This document shows positions 22,345 through 29,750 of a stretch of DNA of 64,000 nucleotides, in pieces; the stretch's first letter is position 1; every line of letters begins with the position of its first letter. The position numbers were made by a program, and so were the translations under genes. The notes under the pieces are model-generated. The model made no database searches, was not told the DNA's origin, and saw nothing but the letters and a program-made list of their open reading frames with translations. The DNA comes from a virus. The stretch is from the IMG/VR virus record IMGVR_UViG_3300025469_000003, positions 27,923-91,922 of that record, one strand, 5' to 3'.

Positions 22345-22665
22345 CTAATCCCACCAAAGACGAAGTTTTCCACCAATTATGTTGTATTCATCTTCCCCAA
22401 GCTCGTGTTCTTCAATAGAGTTTGGTTCGACATAAACACACACACTGTATTCGCGGGCAAGCAAAACGTCGCCTTTGATGCGTCCTAACAAGTCCGCTGT
22501 AAAGTTGTTATAGCCATCCGGGACAGCCTTTGCCATGATCTTAACTGCCACGTCGGACGGCACACTTTGAAATGCACGAAAATGAAGATTACGTGTTTCT
22601 TCAGTATATGCAGCAATTACTTCATCTGCCACAGTTTTGTACTTATTTGGTATCCTTGTAACCAT
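22345..22665 (-). CDS. Hypothetical protein
   Basis: 106 residues from ATG 22665 (site GCGGAGGTGATAC). Helical N-terminus (YKTVADEVIAAYTEETRNLH), beta-rich end with acidic patch (EEHELGEDEYNIIGGKLRLW). No family recognised. TAG is followed after 4 nt by element C. Confidence 0.6.
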   Translation of the reverse strand: MVTRIPNKYKTVADEVIAAYTEETRNLHFRAFQSVPSDVAVKIMAKAVPDGYNNFTADLLGRIKGDVLLAREYSVCVYVEPNSIEEHELGEDEYNIIGGKLRLWWD

Positions 22666-22767
22666 GTATCACCTCCGCGTAGCCGGGCTTGTAACCGGCT
22701 TGCCGCATTATCGCACCCGCCATGAATTATACGCCTAGTAGTAGAGGCTAAGGTGCGTCACTCTGCG
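22666..22767 (-). promoter_or_regulatory. Intercistronic structured element, copy D
   Basis: CGCAGA; variable hairpin with different stem CGCACC/GGGTGCG and a long arm; TAATGCGGCAA; hairpin GCCGG TTACAAGC CCGGC; then GGAGGTGATAC and ATG. Confidence 0.72.
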
Positions 22768-22778
22768 AACTCTATGAC

Positions 22779-22904
22779 TTACTTAGTATATTTCTTCCCT
22801 GTCTCTGCAAATATTTCGCCTCTCAGGGTTGCTTCATCGAAACGTGGATACTGGCAGGGAAATGCTTTCGTTCTCCATGTATCCTTTGTTGTATCTGTTT
22901 TCAT
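22779..22904 (-). CDS. Small hypothetical protein
   Basis: 41 residues (MKTDTTKDTWRTKAFPCQYP ... GKKYTK) from ATG 22904, site AGGGTGATTT. Charged and probably soluble. Lies between elements D and E and so forms its own cassette. Confidence 0.55.
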   Translation of the reverse strand: MKTDTTKDTWRTKAFPCQYPRFDEATLRGEIFAETGKKYTK

Positions 22905-23005
22905 AAATCACCCTATGATACGTGGCCGGGCTTGTCACCGGCCTGCCGCATTAAGGCGGGGCATACCGCAACATCTTGTATGCCGGACTCCGCCTTGACT
23001 CTGCG
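22905..23005 (-). promoter_or_regulatory. Intercistronic structured element, copy E
   Basis: CGCAGA directly after a TAG; variable hairpin AAGGCGG/CCGCCTT with inner GGCATAC/GTATGCC; TAATGCGGCAG; hairpin GGCCGG TGACAAGC CCGGCC; then AGGGTGAT and ATG. Confidence 0.75.
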
Positions 23006-23076
23006 CTATTTCCGAATCTCCAACAGCGTGCCATCGGGTCCAAATCGACCGCGATACAATCGTGGCCGGGCATAGG

Positions 23077-23400
23077 CTACCTCACTTTCACCACGATGCC
23101 GTTCTTCAATTCGGCCTGCGCATACCACGTATGCGCCGCAGGAGGATACGTTCCGCTATACGTTGGTGGTTGCGGCCGGGCTGCCCAATAGTGTGGACCT
23201 TCCAAGCAAGTCGTGCCTTCAGTTGGTTCGTTGCCACCAAATGGTCCGGGCTGATAGATGCGCACAGGACGCGCCAGTGCAGCTTCGGGGCCAACAGTAA
23301 GAGCAAACACCGGATCGGCGATTGCTTTCAAATGATCGTTCCAGTTTTTCACGGCTTCCTTGAGTTGCTTTTTCGTTTTGAAATTGATTGTAGTATACAC
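23077..23400 (-). CDS. Hypothetical protein, GTG start
   Basis: 107 residues. The frame is open to 23451 but those codons are element F; GTG 23400 follows GAGGTGG at the normal place after the element, so I start there (VYTTINFKTKKQLKEAVKNW...). Helical N-terminal third, Pro/Tyr-rich end. The 71 bases between its stop and element E (23006-23076) hold no clear gene, though a short frame (TLLEIRK) ends exactly at the element. Confidence 0.55.
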   Translation of the reverse strand: MYTTINFKTKKQLKEAVKNWNDHLKAIADPVFALTVGPEAALARPVRIYQPGPFGGNEPTEGTTCLEGPHYWAARPQPPTYSGTYPPAAHTWYAQAELKNGIVVKVR

Positions 23401-23483
23401 GGGCCACCTCAGCGGTTTTAAATTGCCGGGCTTCGGACCGGCTAGCCGCATTAGACCCGCACAGTATGCGGGTGCCGTCTGCG
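23401..23483 (-). promoter_or_regulatory. Intercistronic structured element, copy F
   Basis: CGCAGA; hairpin ACCCGCA TACTG TGCGGGT as in copy B; TAATGCGGCTA; hairpin GCCGG TCCGAAGC CCGGC (loop differs); then GAGGTGG and GTG. Confidence 0.75.
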
Positions 23484-23490
23484 ATGTTCA

Positions 23491-23512
23491 AAGGCGCGAT
23501 TGGAATTTCTAA
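23491..23512. repeat. 22-nt post-stop repeat, copy 2
   Basis: AAGGCG[C]GATTGGAATTTCTAA, directly after the stop of the 64-residue gene; copy 1 is at 11604-11625. Confidence 0.7.
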
Positions 23513-23513
23513 G

Positions 23514-23708
23514 CTAATTATTGGTTCGAATTGCGCTCAATGTTCGCGTGATCTCACGCGCCTGTACGTTTTCCAACAACTTAACGGAAGCACTGACTAT
23601 TCCAATCTCGCGCATGGTATTTTTTGCGCTAAATTTACTGCGCAGCATCATGTTAAGTCGTTGAATTTGCATCTTTTCTTCTGGACTAAGAACTGGTTTG
23701 TTTTTCAT
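23514..23708 (-). CDS. Hypothetical small protein
   Basis: 64 residues from ATG 23708 (site GGAGACTTT). Helical, basic (SPEEKMQIQRLNMMLRSKFS). An upstream in-frame ATG at 23744 has no site. Last clear minus-strand gene before the strand-switch region. Confidence 0.55.
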   Translation of the reverse strand: MKNKPVLSPEEKMQIQRLNMMLRSKFSAKNTMREIGIVSASVKLLENVQAREITRTLSAIRTNN

Positions 23709-23812
23709 AAAGTCTCCGTTACTTCTTAGCGTTTCGCACGCCATGAATTGCAGCCGCCCGCCGTTGCAATTGTACCGGCTACTAAAGCAGAGATAATCAC
23801 ACCGTCATGTAA

Positions 23813-23883
23813 GTCGCTCGCAGCATTGGAGTTATGTGGTCATCGTCCCACCCGGACTGACTAGCTCCAATGCTCTGAGCGAC
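23813..23883. repeat. 19-bp inverted repeat (large hairpin)
   Basis: GTCGCTCGCAGCATTGGAG (23813-23831) is matched by its inverse at 23865-23883 with two adjacent mismatches and a 33-nt loop. It makes the overlapping 66-codon frame at 23797-23997 doubtful. Confidence 0.7.
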
Positions 23884-25091
23884 CGACATTGGAAATATCG
23901 GCCACCCAAACTCTTTTATGCACGCATCTAAGGTGTTTTTCCTTAGCGGTAACTCAGGATGGCCTGTAGCGTTCCTTCCTCGTTTGTTCCCTTCCACTCT
24001 TGCCTACTCTATTCGGTTGTCTCTCCGAAATACACTCAGCAAGTCGTGGGGTTCAGTCTAACCAACGGAAGATTGCACCATCATGGTATTTGTTTTTCCG
24101 AGTTCTTTGGGTTCTCACTCCCGTCTTTCTCTTTCAATTGCCTGTGAGTTTTTCTTTCTGGCCTTGGTTGCTCGCCCTATCTCAGTTCAGGTATCACGGG
24201 GGTCGCTGCTTTCTCGTATTTCGTTCCTTAGCTAGCTTCCGCTCCCCGTTTTTCTTTGAAGGGCTTCTTCCTCCGCTTTCTTCCGCTGGCTTTCTCAAAC
24301 ACCCTTTACTACTGCATTCCGCCTGCCAATGTGTGCAATTATATGGGCAAGTCGTTGATATAGAAAGAAATATATTGTTTGCCGGTCGGCCAGCAGGAAC
24401 GTAATCACATAAGGCCCCGGCCTGTGTGTGGGTTTCCCCTCACTGGAATGTTACCGTTCGGGTATATTTGTCCATATATTTGCATGGCGAGCCGGGAATG
24501 TTCCCGCTCGGGAGCCGGGGATTGTCAATGTAGGCCAGACGCTTTCTGTTACTGCCCTACTTAGTCTAGCCTCTCGGCTGTTTAAATTCAATAGGTTATC
24601 CTGTGGAAATGGGAGGCTAGGACAGCCTCTAATAGTGACCTTTTGTTTCCAATGCTATTTATTGAGTTAGGTATAATAACTATATTTGCTTTGTTTTGTT
24701 TAAGATAAAAAATAGTGCTTGACATTGGATTAAATCTGATGTAAACTAGCCTTTACGACGCCAAACGTAATGACCAAAGAGTATTACTAAGTCTTTGACT
24801 GTAACTCATAGTAATGACTGAGTTTAGCAACGAATTAACTCTGTCTTGCTACGTAAGTGACTGTGCCTGCTAGGTTTAACTATGTCAGACAGCATCATGC
24901 GTCGTTTTATACACTTACCACTATCCTATACTGATACGGTACAGGATACGAGCAGGATCTGGCTGAGTTCGGCGCTTGACCTGCCTATGCAATTGCAAAC
25001 TCAGTCAACTCCGGCATTCCTGCGCCGGCCGGAACTAAGGGACCGAAAGACTTCTAACTTTGGCAGTCGGATTGCAGGTTAGTATGGTACT
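23884..25091. other. Strand-switch region with no convincing gene
   Basis: Frames here are short or of odd composition and lack ribosome-binding sites. Visible structures are a palindrome CGGGAATGTTCCCG near 24496, the hairpin GAGGCT AGGAC AGCCTC near 24622, an AT-rich stretch 24640-24720, and a hairpin TATCCT...AGGATA (24922-24948). A weak frame 24882-25082 (66 codons) cannot be excluded. Confidence 0.5.
24719..24747 (+). promoter_or_regulatory. Sigma70-type promoter, rightward
   Basis: -35 TTGACA (24719-24724), 17-nt spacer, -10 TAAACT (24742-24747). It is the first rightward promoter after the strand switch; a leader of about 340 nt precedes the 25092 gene. Confidence 0.7.
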
Positions 25092-25412
25092 ATGATGAAA
25101 AAGATGAAAAACACACAGATCGAATATAAAGAAACAGTTCAAAGAATCAAACAAGCGGGCCTTTACCATTTTCGGCCCCTTGCACCCCGGGAATTAGGCT
25201 CTCTAGAGTATATAGACCTACGAAACGACCCGCAATCCGTGAAGGTAGGCGACCGTGTTTATTGCACTGTCTCTGCTTGCTATGGATGGTCTACGGTTGT
25301 AGAAGTCAAGGGCCACGGTAATGGGCTGCGCGTCAAGACGGACTCTTTTAGAGGTTGGGGCTACGGGCACAACTTCACCCGTAAGCCCCCAGAGTATATG
25401 ACTAAGGGCTAA
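25092..25412 (+). CDS. Hypothetical protein with SH3-like beta segment
   Basis: 106 residues. The C-terminal half (VKVGDRVYCTVSACYGWSTV ... VKTDSFRGWGYGHNF) looks like a small beta-barrel with a GDRV turn as in KOW/SH3-like domains. ATG 25092; three ATGs in a row make the exact start uncertain. Contains copy 1 of a 27-nt direct repeat. First plus-strand gene. Confidence 0.6.
   Translation: MMKKMKNTQIEYKETVQRIKQAGLYHFRPLAPRELGSLEYIDLRNDPQSVKVGDRVYCTVSACYGWSTVVEVKGHGNGLRVKTDSFRGWGYGHNFTRKPPEYMTKG
25157..25183 (+). repeat. 27-nt direct repeat, copy 1 (coding)
   Basis: GGGCCTTTACCATTTTCGGC then CCCTTGC. Copy 2 at 25482-25508 differs by one base (T to C). This copy is within the 106-residue gene, the other in the leader of the next gene. 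Confidence 0.8.
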
Positions 25413-25481
25413 CAAAGGTCCGCCGCGCGCTGGGGTTTAGCTATCCCGAAAGTGGCACGTTTTGATTCTAACTAGGGGGTG

Positions 25482-25579
25482 GGGCCTTCACCATTTTCGG
25501 CCCCTTGCCTGAGTAAGGGTGAAACCACCCAGTGTGGTCTTCTGCACAGTGTGAGGAATCGCTCACCTGAAGGAGTATA
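25482..25579 (+). promoter_or_regulatory. Structured leader with repeat copy 2
   Basis: Begins with the 27-nt repeat (25482-25508), then perfect hairpins GGGTG AAAC CACCC and GTGAG GAATCG CTCAC, then GAAGGAG before ATG 25580. The arrangement suggests RNA-level control of the next gene; no known riboswitch class recognised. Confidence 0.5.
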
Positions 25580-25867
25580 ATGTCTAATAAACTAGTCAGT
25601 CTAAAGGAGATATTGTCCAGTCCGGCCTTGCGTCGCAAGATTATGATGCGGGCTATGCGTCGCGAGATTATGGTGCGGGCTATTGTTGCGACACAGGCTA
25701 GGGAGGGCATTGTAACTACGTTGGCTCAGGCTGAGGCAGCTTACGATAAAGTTCAATTACAATTGACTGCAAAGCCTTTCGACACACCGGCCTGTGAAGG
25801 CGACGGCTTTACCGAGAGACAAGCCACCATTACCTCCGAGGCAGCCAATGAGAAGCCAAGTATATAG
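25580..25867 (+). CDS. Hypothetical basic protein with internal repeat
   Basis: 95 residues, ATG 25580 after GAAGGAGTATA. Residues 19-36 are a tandem pair, RRKIMMRAM and RREIMVRAI, forming a basic amphipathic helix; the DNA is also a direct repeat (CGTCGCAAGATTATGATGCG and a near copy). Acidic, disordered-looking tail. Function unknown. Confidence 0.6.
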   Translation: MSNKLVSLKEILSSPALRRKIMMRAMRREIMVRAIVATQAREGIVTTLAQAEAAYDKVQLQLTAKPFDTPACEGDGFTERQATITSEAANEKPSI

Positions 25868-26746
25868 TTTTGCTGGAGTTATCTGGCTCACGCTGCTGTC
25901 TAAATGGGAAGCCATGTTGTTTTTGGCTATCCTACATCGTCTGGCGACGCACAACGCACGCTAGGCCCCTCCACGCCTCACGGCGACCCCTTCTAATCGC
26001 TTTCCCCGCCAGTTTGCACAATGAGCAGCCGCCCCGGAAAAGCCGTAGTCTTCCAGTGAGAGACAGAGCCGGGGAGCGGAGTCATGCGTCGATTGCTCCG
26101 GCCATTCTACGCAAGCTAGCCAGCCTTTACAACGTCATGCGGCGTCAGGCGTAGCTATAGCGCCAGTATCATACATAAACCACGTCAGAACAACGTAATG
26201 CGTCGTATGGCGTCGTCGCCGGGCGTGCTTGACATTATTTGTCATAGTCATACTTCCTAGCCTAACGCCAGACGTAGCAGGGCTACATCGCTCCATTCAG
26301 CAGCGTAATTACATCATTTTACAGCGTTTACAACGTCTGGCGTCAGCGATGCACGCATCGCCGTCGTCGAACGGCGTCATGCGTCGTATGTCGTCGTCCG
26401 GCGACGTGGCCATCGCTTAGCCTACACACGCTCTATGTCTACGCTCACCGGCGGCGCAAGGCAACGCATGACGTTGTAAGTACCTCGTAATGCGTCGTTT
26501 ACGCTGGCTAGACACTTTGTGTCACTGGCAACGTATGGCGTCGGGGCGGGCCCTACTTTGTGACACTTTGGGGCACCACCGGCGGGGATTCCTACCCCTA
26601 TGACATTTTTGGTCAGTGCCGCCCGGCGGACTGCCATACTCATACTACGCAAGACGTAGCAAAAACGTTGTCCAACATGGGTCCCATCCATAGCAAAAAT
26701 TACATCATGATATTCCCTAACGCAAAATCCCCCGACTGAGGGGGTT
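25868..26746. repeat. Non-coding region with dispersed GTMATGCGTCG motifs
   Basis: CGTCATGCG or CGTAATGCG occurs at 26133, 26194, 26375 and 26486 on the plus strand and inverted at 26465-26473. Two longer copies extend into GTCGTATG(G/T)CGTCGTC (26194-26222 and 26375-26401). TTACAACGTCATGCG at 26127-26141 is inverted at 26465-26479. No gene is supported here; the region could be an origin or binding-site array. Confidence 0.6.
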
Positions 26747-27055
26747 ATGTCGAACGCTGTATACTTCGCCTGCGGAGCCAAGAACTGCACACTAAACCTG
26801 AGAGGTTTATCGAGCAGGAACACTTTAGGGGCCCCTTTCCCGGCGATCCCTGCCACGCAGAGCGACGCCGGACGTTGCAGCCTACGTCCATGGGTCCCAT
26901 GCGCAGAAAAAACGAAGTACGGCGCTGTCCTAACGCCGGATGACTGCTTTGTCAACCTTAGACGGGGAGATTGTCAACTTATAGCTGATATAACAGACAG
27001 CCGTAGGAAATTGCACGAAATGACTGTTATGATGGGCATTCCTTCTCACTGGTAG
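26747..27055 (+). CDS. Doubtful hypothetical protein
   Basis: 102 codons from ATG 26747 after GAGGGGGTT, a good site. The sequence (MSNAVYFACGAKNCTLNLRG...) has several Cys but no recognisable motif, and an opposing minus frame of 177 codons starting with TTG covers the same DNA. Neither is convincing; the ribosome-binding site favours this one slightly. Confidence 0.3.
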   Translation: MSNAVYFACGAKNCTLNLRGLSSRNTLGAPFPAIPATQSDAGRCSLRPWVPCAEKTKYGAVLTPDDCFVNLRRGDCQLIADITDSRRKLHEMTVMMGIPSHW

Positions 27056-27174
27056 GGGGGTTCCTTCTCCGGGGAGCCGAAGGGTGGGAGAATCTGCTTA
27101 TTGTGTGCGGGTATAACAAACAGACCCGGCGCGGGCGCTTGTTTCAGCTTTTCAGCGTTTGGTGAAATTAAGTA

Positions 27175-27203
27175 TTGACTCTTTTTCCGTTGTATGATAA
27201 GCT
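27175..27203 (+). promoter_or_regulatory. Sigma70-type promoter, rightward
   Basis: -35 TTGACT (27175-27180), 17-nt spacer, -10 TAAGCT (27198-27203), about 95 nt before the zinc-ribbon gene at 27300. Confidence 0.7.
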
Positions 27204-27299
27204 GGGGGAGTATATAAAATTGGGACTTATATACATGACTCCCTCACGTTGAAAACAAAGGAAATTTGGCAAGCGAATCACCTACAAGGAGTTGACCGC

Positions 27300-27467
27300 A
27301 TGAACAAAAAATCTCAGGACTCAATATTTCATATCTCCTGCCCCCATTGTGGCGAAGCGTTATTGGCTCACTGCGATGGCTCCGAACTTGTTCTTGAAGT
27401 TCGCTATGAAGTTGAACGTCCCACGTCGGCCAAAGCCAATAAGCCGAAGAAAGCGACAAAGGGTTAA
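27300..27467 (+). CDS. Small zinc-ribbon protein
   Basis: 55 residues from ATG 27300 (site AAGGAGTTGACCGC). CPHCGEALLAHC gives a possible zinc site; the tail is Lys/Ala-rich (SAKANKPKKATKG). First gene of the operon that includes the PP-loop ATPase. Confidence 0.65.
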   Translation: MNKKSQDSIFHISCPHCGEALLAHCDGSELVLEVRYEVERPTSAKANKPKKATKG

Positions 27468-27470
27468 GCG

Positions 27471-27593
27471 ATGAAAAAAGTTCCGCCTGTGTTGGACCGT
27501 ATAACAGACGTTGTTCTAGCCTATCATCCGAAGCGAAAGGCAAAAACGAACAATCCGAAAAAGAGGAAAAATGCGACACGTCGTAGCTCTTAG
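27471..27593 (+). CDS. Small basic protein
   Basis: 40 residues (MKKVPPVLDRITDVVLAYHP ... ATRRSS), very basic C-terminal half, ATG 27471 after AAAGGG. Overlaps the PP-loop gene by 23 nt. Function unknown. Confidence 0.5.
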   Translation: MKKVPPVLDRITDVVLAYHPKRKAKTNNPKKRKNATRRSS

Positions 27594-28287
27594 TGGAGGG
27601 AAGGACAGCACAGCAATGGCCCTGCTTTTGGCCGAAGTTGAGCCGAGAGATTACACATACGTCTGCACTCCTACAGGCAACGAGCCTCCTGAAATGTTTG
27701 AGCACTGGCTTAACCTTGGTCGCATCCTCGGAAAGCCGCTCCTTCCCATAATTGGGGGAACGCTTGTTGGACTCATTGAAAAACAGATGGCTCTCCCGAA
27801 CTGGTGGCAAAGGTGGTGTACTCGACTTCTCAAGATCGAACCTTACGCAGCTTGGCTCTCCAAACAAGGCGAATGTACATCTTACGTCGGGATTCGCGCC
27901 GACGAGCCTGACAGGGAAGGCGGGGATTACCTTGACATTCCTGGCGTGATTATGGACTTCCCTTTGAAGCGTTTGGGTTGTGGATTGAGGGAAGTCTTGG
28001 CTATCAATCAACGCCACGGAGTGACTATCCCCAAGAGAACGGATTGCGACCTCTGCTTCTTCCAAAGGCTTATCGAGTGGTGGGAATTTTGGAAGCGCAA
28101 TCCGCTTGGATGGGCTGAAGGTGAGCGGCTCGAAAAGCTCACTGGTCACAGCTTCCGCTCGCCAGGAAGAGATACCTGGCCCGCTTCTGTGGAGGGACTG
28201 AGGCTGAGATTTGAGGCAGGCGACATTCCAAAGGACACAAGGCGCGACCCGCTCAATGAAATGAAGTGTCGCGTGTGTCGGTTGTAA
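27571..28287 (+). CDS. PP-loop ATPase (PAPS-reductase/adenine nucleotide alpha-hydrolase superfamily)
   Basis: 238 residues. SGGKDS at 8-13 is the ATP pyrophosphatase loop; later CTRLLKIEPYAAWL, GIRADEP, and a Cys group CDLCFF and CRVC near the C-terminus. Members make an adenylated intermediate: sulfate reduction, tRNA thiolation, queuosine synthesis, or phosphorothioate DNA modification (DndC). Phage members are usually of unknown substrate; no other modification gene is adjacent. Start ATG 27571 after AAGAGGAAAA. Confidence 0.82.
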   Translation: MRHVVALSGGKDSTAMALLLAEVEPRDYTYVCTPTGNEPPEMFEHWLNLGRILGKPLLPIIGGTLVGLIEKQMALPNWWQRWCTRLLKIEPYAAWLSKQGECTSYVGIRADEPDREGGDYLDIPGVIMDFPLKRLGCGLREVLAINQRHGVTIPKRTDCDLCFFQRLIEWWEFWKRNPLGWAEGERLEKLTGHSFRSPGRDTWPASVEGLRLRFEAGDIPKDTRRDPLNEMKCRVCRL

Positions 28288-28369
28288 AGCGAGCAAATCG
28301 GCCTTATGGATGCTAGTCTCAAGCACGGGAGTCATGTATATAAGTCCCATAAAATTCAAGGAGGCTGAA

Positions 28370-28747
28370 ATGAAGAAGATTTTCAGATCACTTTTGTTGG
28401 GGGCTTTGTTGGCGTTCGAGACTACCGCCGTCATCATCGCCGCCGGGGGATACACCGCCACCAAGCAATTTACGCTGACCGTCGTGGCTCCGCTGGTTAT
28501 TTCCAATGTTTCACCGTTGCCTGAGGCTGTAGCGGCTCAAACCTACTCCGTAACCTTCACTGCCAGCGGAGGGATTCCGCCTTACGTCTGGTCCGTTACT
28601 ACCGGCTCTACACTGCCTGCTGGATTAACTCTTACTTCGGGCGGAGTTCTGAGTGGGATGCCGACTACTGCCGGGACCTATACGTTCTCAATTACTGTCA
28701 CAGACGGCTCCAATCAGAAAGCACAGTTTAAAATCGTAGGCCAGTGA
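28370..28747 (+). CDS. Secreted putative-Ig-domain protein
   Basis: 125 residues from ATG 28370 (site AAGGAGGCTGAA). Signal peptide KKIFRSLLLGALLAFETTAV, then a beta-sandwich of the He_PIG type: GGIPPYVWSVTTGSTLPAGL, GVLSGMPTTAGTYTFSITVT. Such domains are common in bacterial surface proteins and phage decorations. First of three secreted beta-sandwich genes in a row. Confidence 0.75.
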   Translation: MKKIFRSLLLGALLAFETTAVIIAAGGYTATKQFTLTVVAPLVISNVSPLPEAVAAQTYSVTFTASGGIPPYVWSVTTGSTLPAGLTLTSGGVLSGMPTTAGTYTFSITVTDGSNQKAQFKIVGQ

Positions 28748-29028
28748 TGAGATTATTTACAATAATCTTGTTGGCGTCGGTTTTGTTAATAGAGACATTA
28801 GGTGGGTCCGCAAAGATTCTGCCTAGTGTCTCTATCACTACTTCATCGCTGCCTGTCGCTGTAGAAAGCAAACCTTATAGATTTCAGTTAACTGCGACTG
28901 GCTGCCGTGGGCCGTGTGTGTGGAGAATCTCTGGACTGCCAAATGGACTTGTTGCAAGCTACTCGGGACTTATTCAAGGCACTCCAATAGTCTCAGGCAA
29001 ATTCGTTGTAACGGTGTCAGTACGATGA
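28747..29028 (+). CDS. Secreted putative-Ig-domain protein
   Basis: 93 residues; ATG 28747 overlaps the previous stop as TGATG. Signal peptide (RLFTIILLASVLLIETLGGS) and a second He_PIG-like domain: SLPVAVESKPYRFQLTATG, WRISGLPNGLVASYSGLIQG. Paralogue of the previous gene. Confidence 0.7.
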   Translation: MRLFTIILLASVLLIETLGGSAKILPSVSITTSSLPVAVESKPYRFQLTATGCRGPCVWRISGLPNGLVASYSGLIQGTPIVSGKFVVTVSVR

Positions 29029-29354
29029 AAAAGATACTCCTGCTTTTTTTACTGCTGTGCTTTCGGCCGTCTGTGGCTGCAACAACAACGGCGTCTTTTC
29101 AGCTAGTCGTTGTGCACAATGTGCAGTTGTCATGGACTCAGAGCAACAGCCCCAATCTCATAGGTTACAATGTCTATCGTGGTTTACAATCAGGAAAAGA
29201 AACCCTCTACTATAAGATAGGCGTCGGAGCAGGCTGGACGGATACGTATGTAGACAGCTACACAACGTACTTCTATTATCTTACCGCAGTTGATTCTTCC
29301 TCCCAAGAAAGCGTACCCTCCAATGAAACCTCTGCGACCGTGCCCGGACCTTAA
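29025..29354 (+). CDS. Secreted fibronectin type III-like protein
   Basis: 109 residues from ATG 29025, ATGA overlap. Signal peptide KKILLLFLLLCFRPSVAA; Fn3-type pattern VQLSWTQSNSPNLIGYNVYR ... YFYYLTAVDSSSQESVPSNE. Completes a three-gene translationally coupled set of exported beta-sandwich proteins; surface binding or host-envelope remodelling is inferred. Confidence 0.75.
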   Translation: MKKILLLFLLLCFRPSVAATTTASFQLVVVHNVQLSWTQSNSPNLIGYNVYRGLQSGKETLYYKIGVGAGWTDTYVDSYTTYFYYLTAVDSSSQESVPSNETSATVPGP

Positions 29355-29370
29355 CCAGTGAAGATTCTTC

Positions 29371-29399
29371 TTGACACGCGGGGATGTATATAGTACACT
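29371..29399 (+). promoter_or_regulatory. Sigma70-type promoter, rightward
   Basis: -35 TTGACA (29371-29376), 17-nt spacer, -10 TACACT (29394-29399). The next ATG is only 8 nt downstream. Confidence 0.75.
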
Positions 29400-29406
29400 G
29401 GAAGGT

Positions 29407-29622
29407 ATGAATAGGGATGCGGCTAACACGCAAGCTGCTCAAGCCAAAAAAGCAAAGGCTACAGGTAAGACCGTCCTAACGATGAGGGAAAGGAATGCCC
29501 GTGAAGTAGACCGTTGGCCGCAATGGATGAAGGGCGGAGAAGGACGCAGCCCGGTTTCCAGTGATGTTCTTCCCGACCCTCCGCCGGAGGAGTTCGATTC
29601 CCCGTTGCAAGGGGCATTATGA
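29407..29622 (+). CDS. Hypothetical protein, short or no leader
   Basis: 71 residues (MNRDAANTQAAQAKKAKATG ...), Ala/Lys-rich then Pro-rich. ATG 29407 sits about where transcription from the promoter should begin; GGAAGGT is immediately adjacent, too close for a normal site. An upstream in-frame start at 29371 lies in the promoter. Function unknown. Confidence 0.55.
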   Translation: MNRDAANTQAAQAKKAKATGKTVLTMRERNAREVDRWPQWMKGGEGRSPVSSDVLPDPPPEEFDSPLQGAL

Positions 29623-29720
29623 ATTTCTCTTTTTGTGAGACCATAACCGCCGTAGCCCTCGGGCACTGGCATATCCGCATCCTGACCGCTGGGTGTTGTA
29701 GCTTGCAAAGTATGCAGTGA
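29619..29720 (+). CDS. Very small hypothetical protein
   Basis: 33 codons (MNFSFCETITAVALGHWHIR...), start overlapping the previous stop as ATGA. No motif; supported only by coupling and by filling the gap before the DUF932 gene. Confidence 0.35.
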   Translation: MNFSFCETITAVALGHWHIRILTAGCCSLQSMQ

Positions 29721-29750
29721 GGAATATCTAAAACTTCAAAGGAGATCACA

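Noticed and set aside
21199-23483. Interpretation of the six elements as integron attC sites or as tRNAs
   Set aside because: No R''/R' boxes of attC; the GCCGG hairpin loop lacks the TTC of a T-loop and there is no acceptor or anticodon.
24000-24404. 134-codon plus-strand frame
   Set aside because: No ribosome-binding site, Phe/Leu/Ser-rich composition typical of reading purine-rich antisense DNA.
26422-26955. 177-codon minus-strand frame starting with TTG
   Set aside because: No ribosome-binding site, covers the repeat-rich region, sequence matches no family; kept as non-coding.
27244-28506. 420-codon minus-strand open frame opposite the PP-loop gene
   Set aside because: It is antisense to a gene with clear SGGKDS motif and ribosome-binding site; composition is not protein-like.
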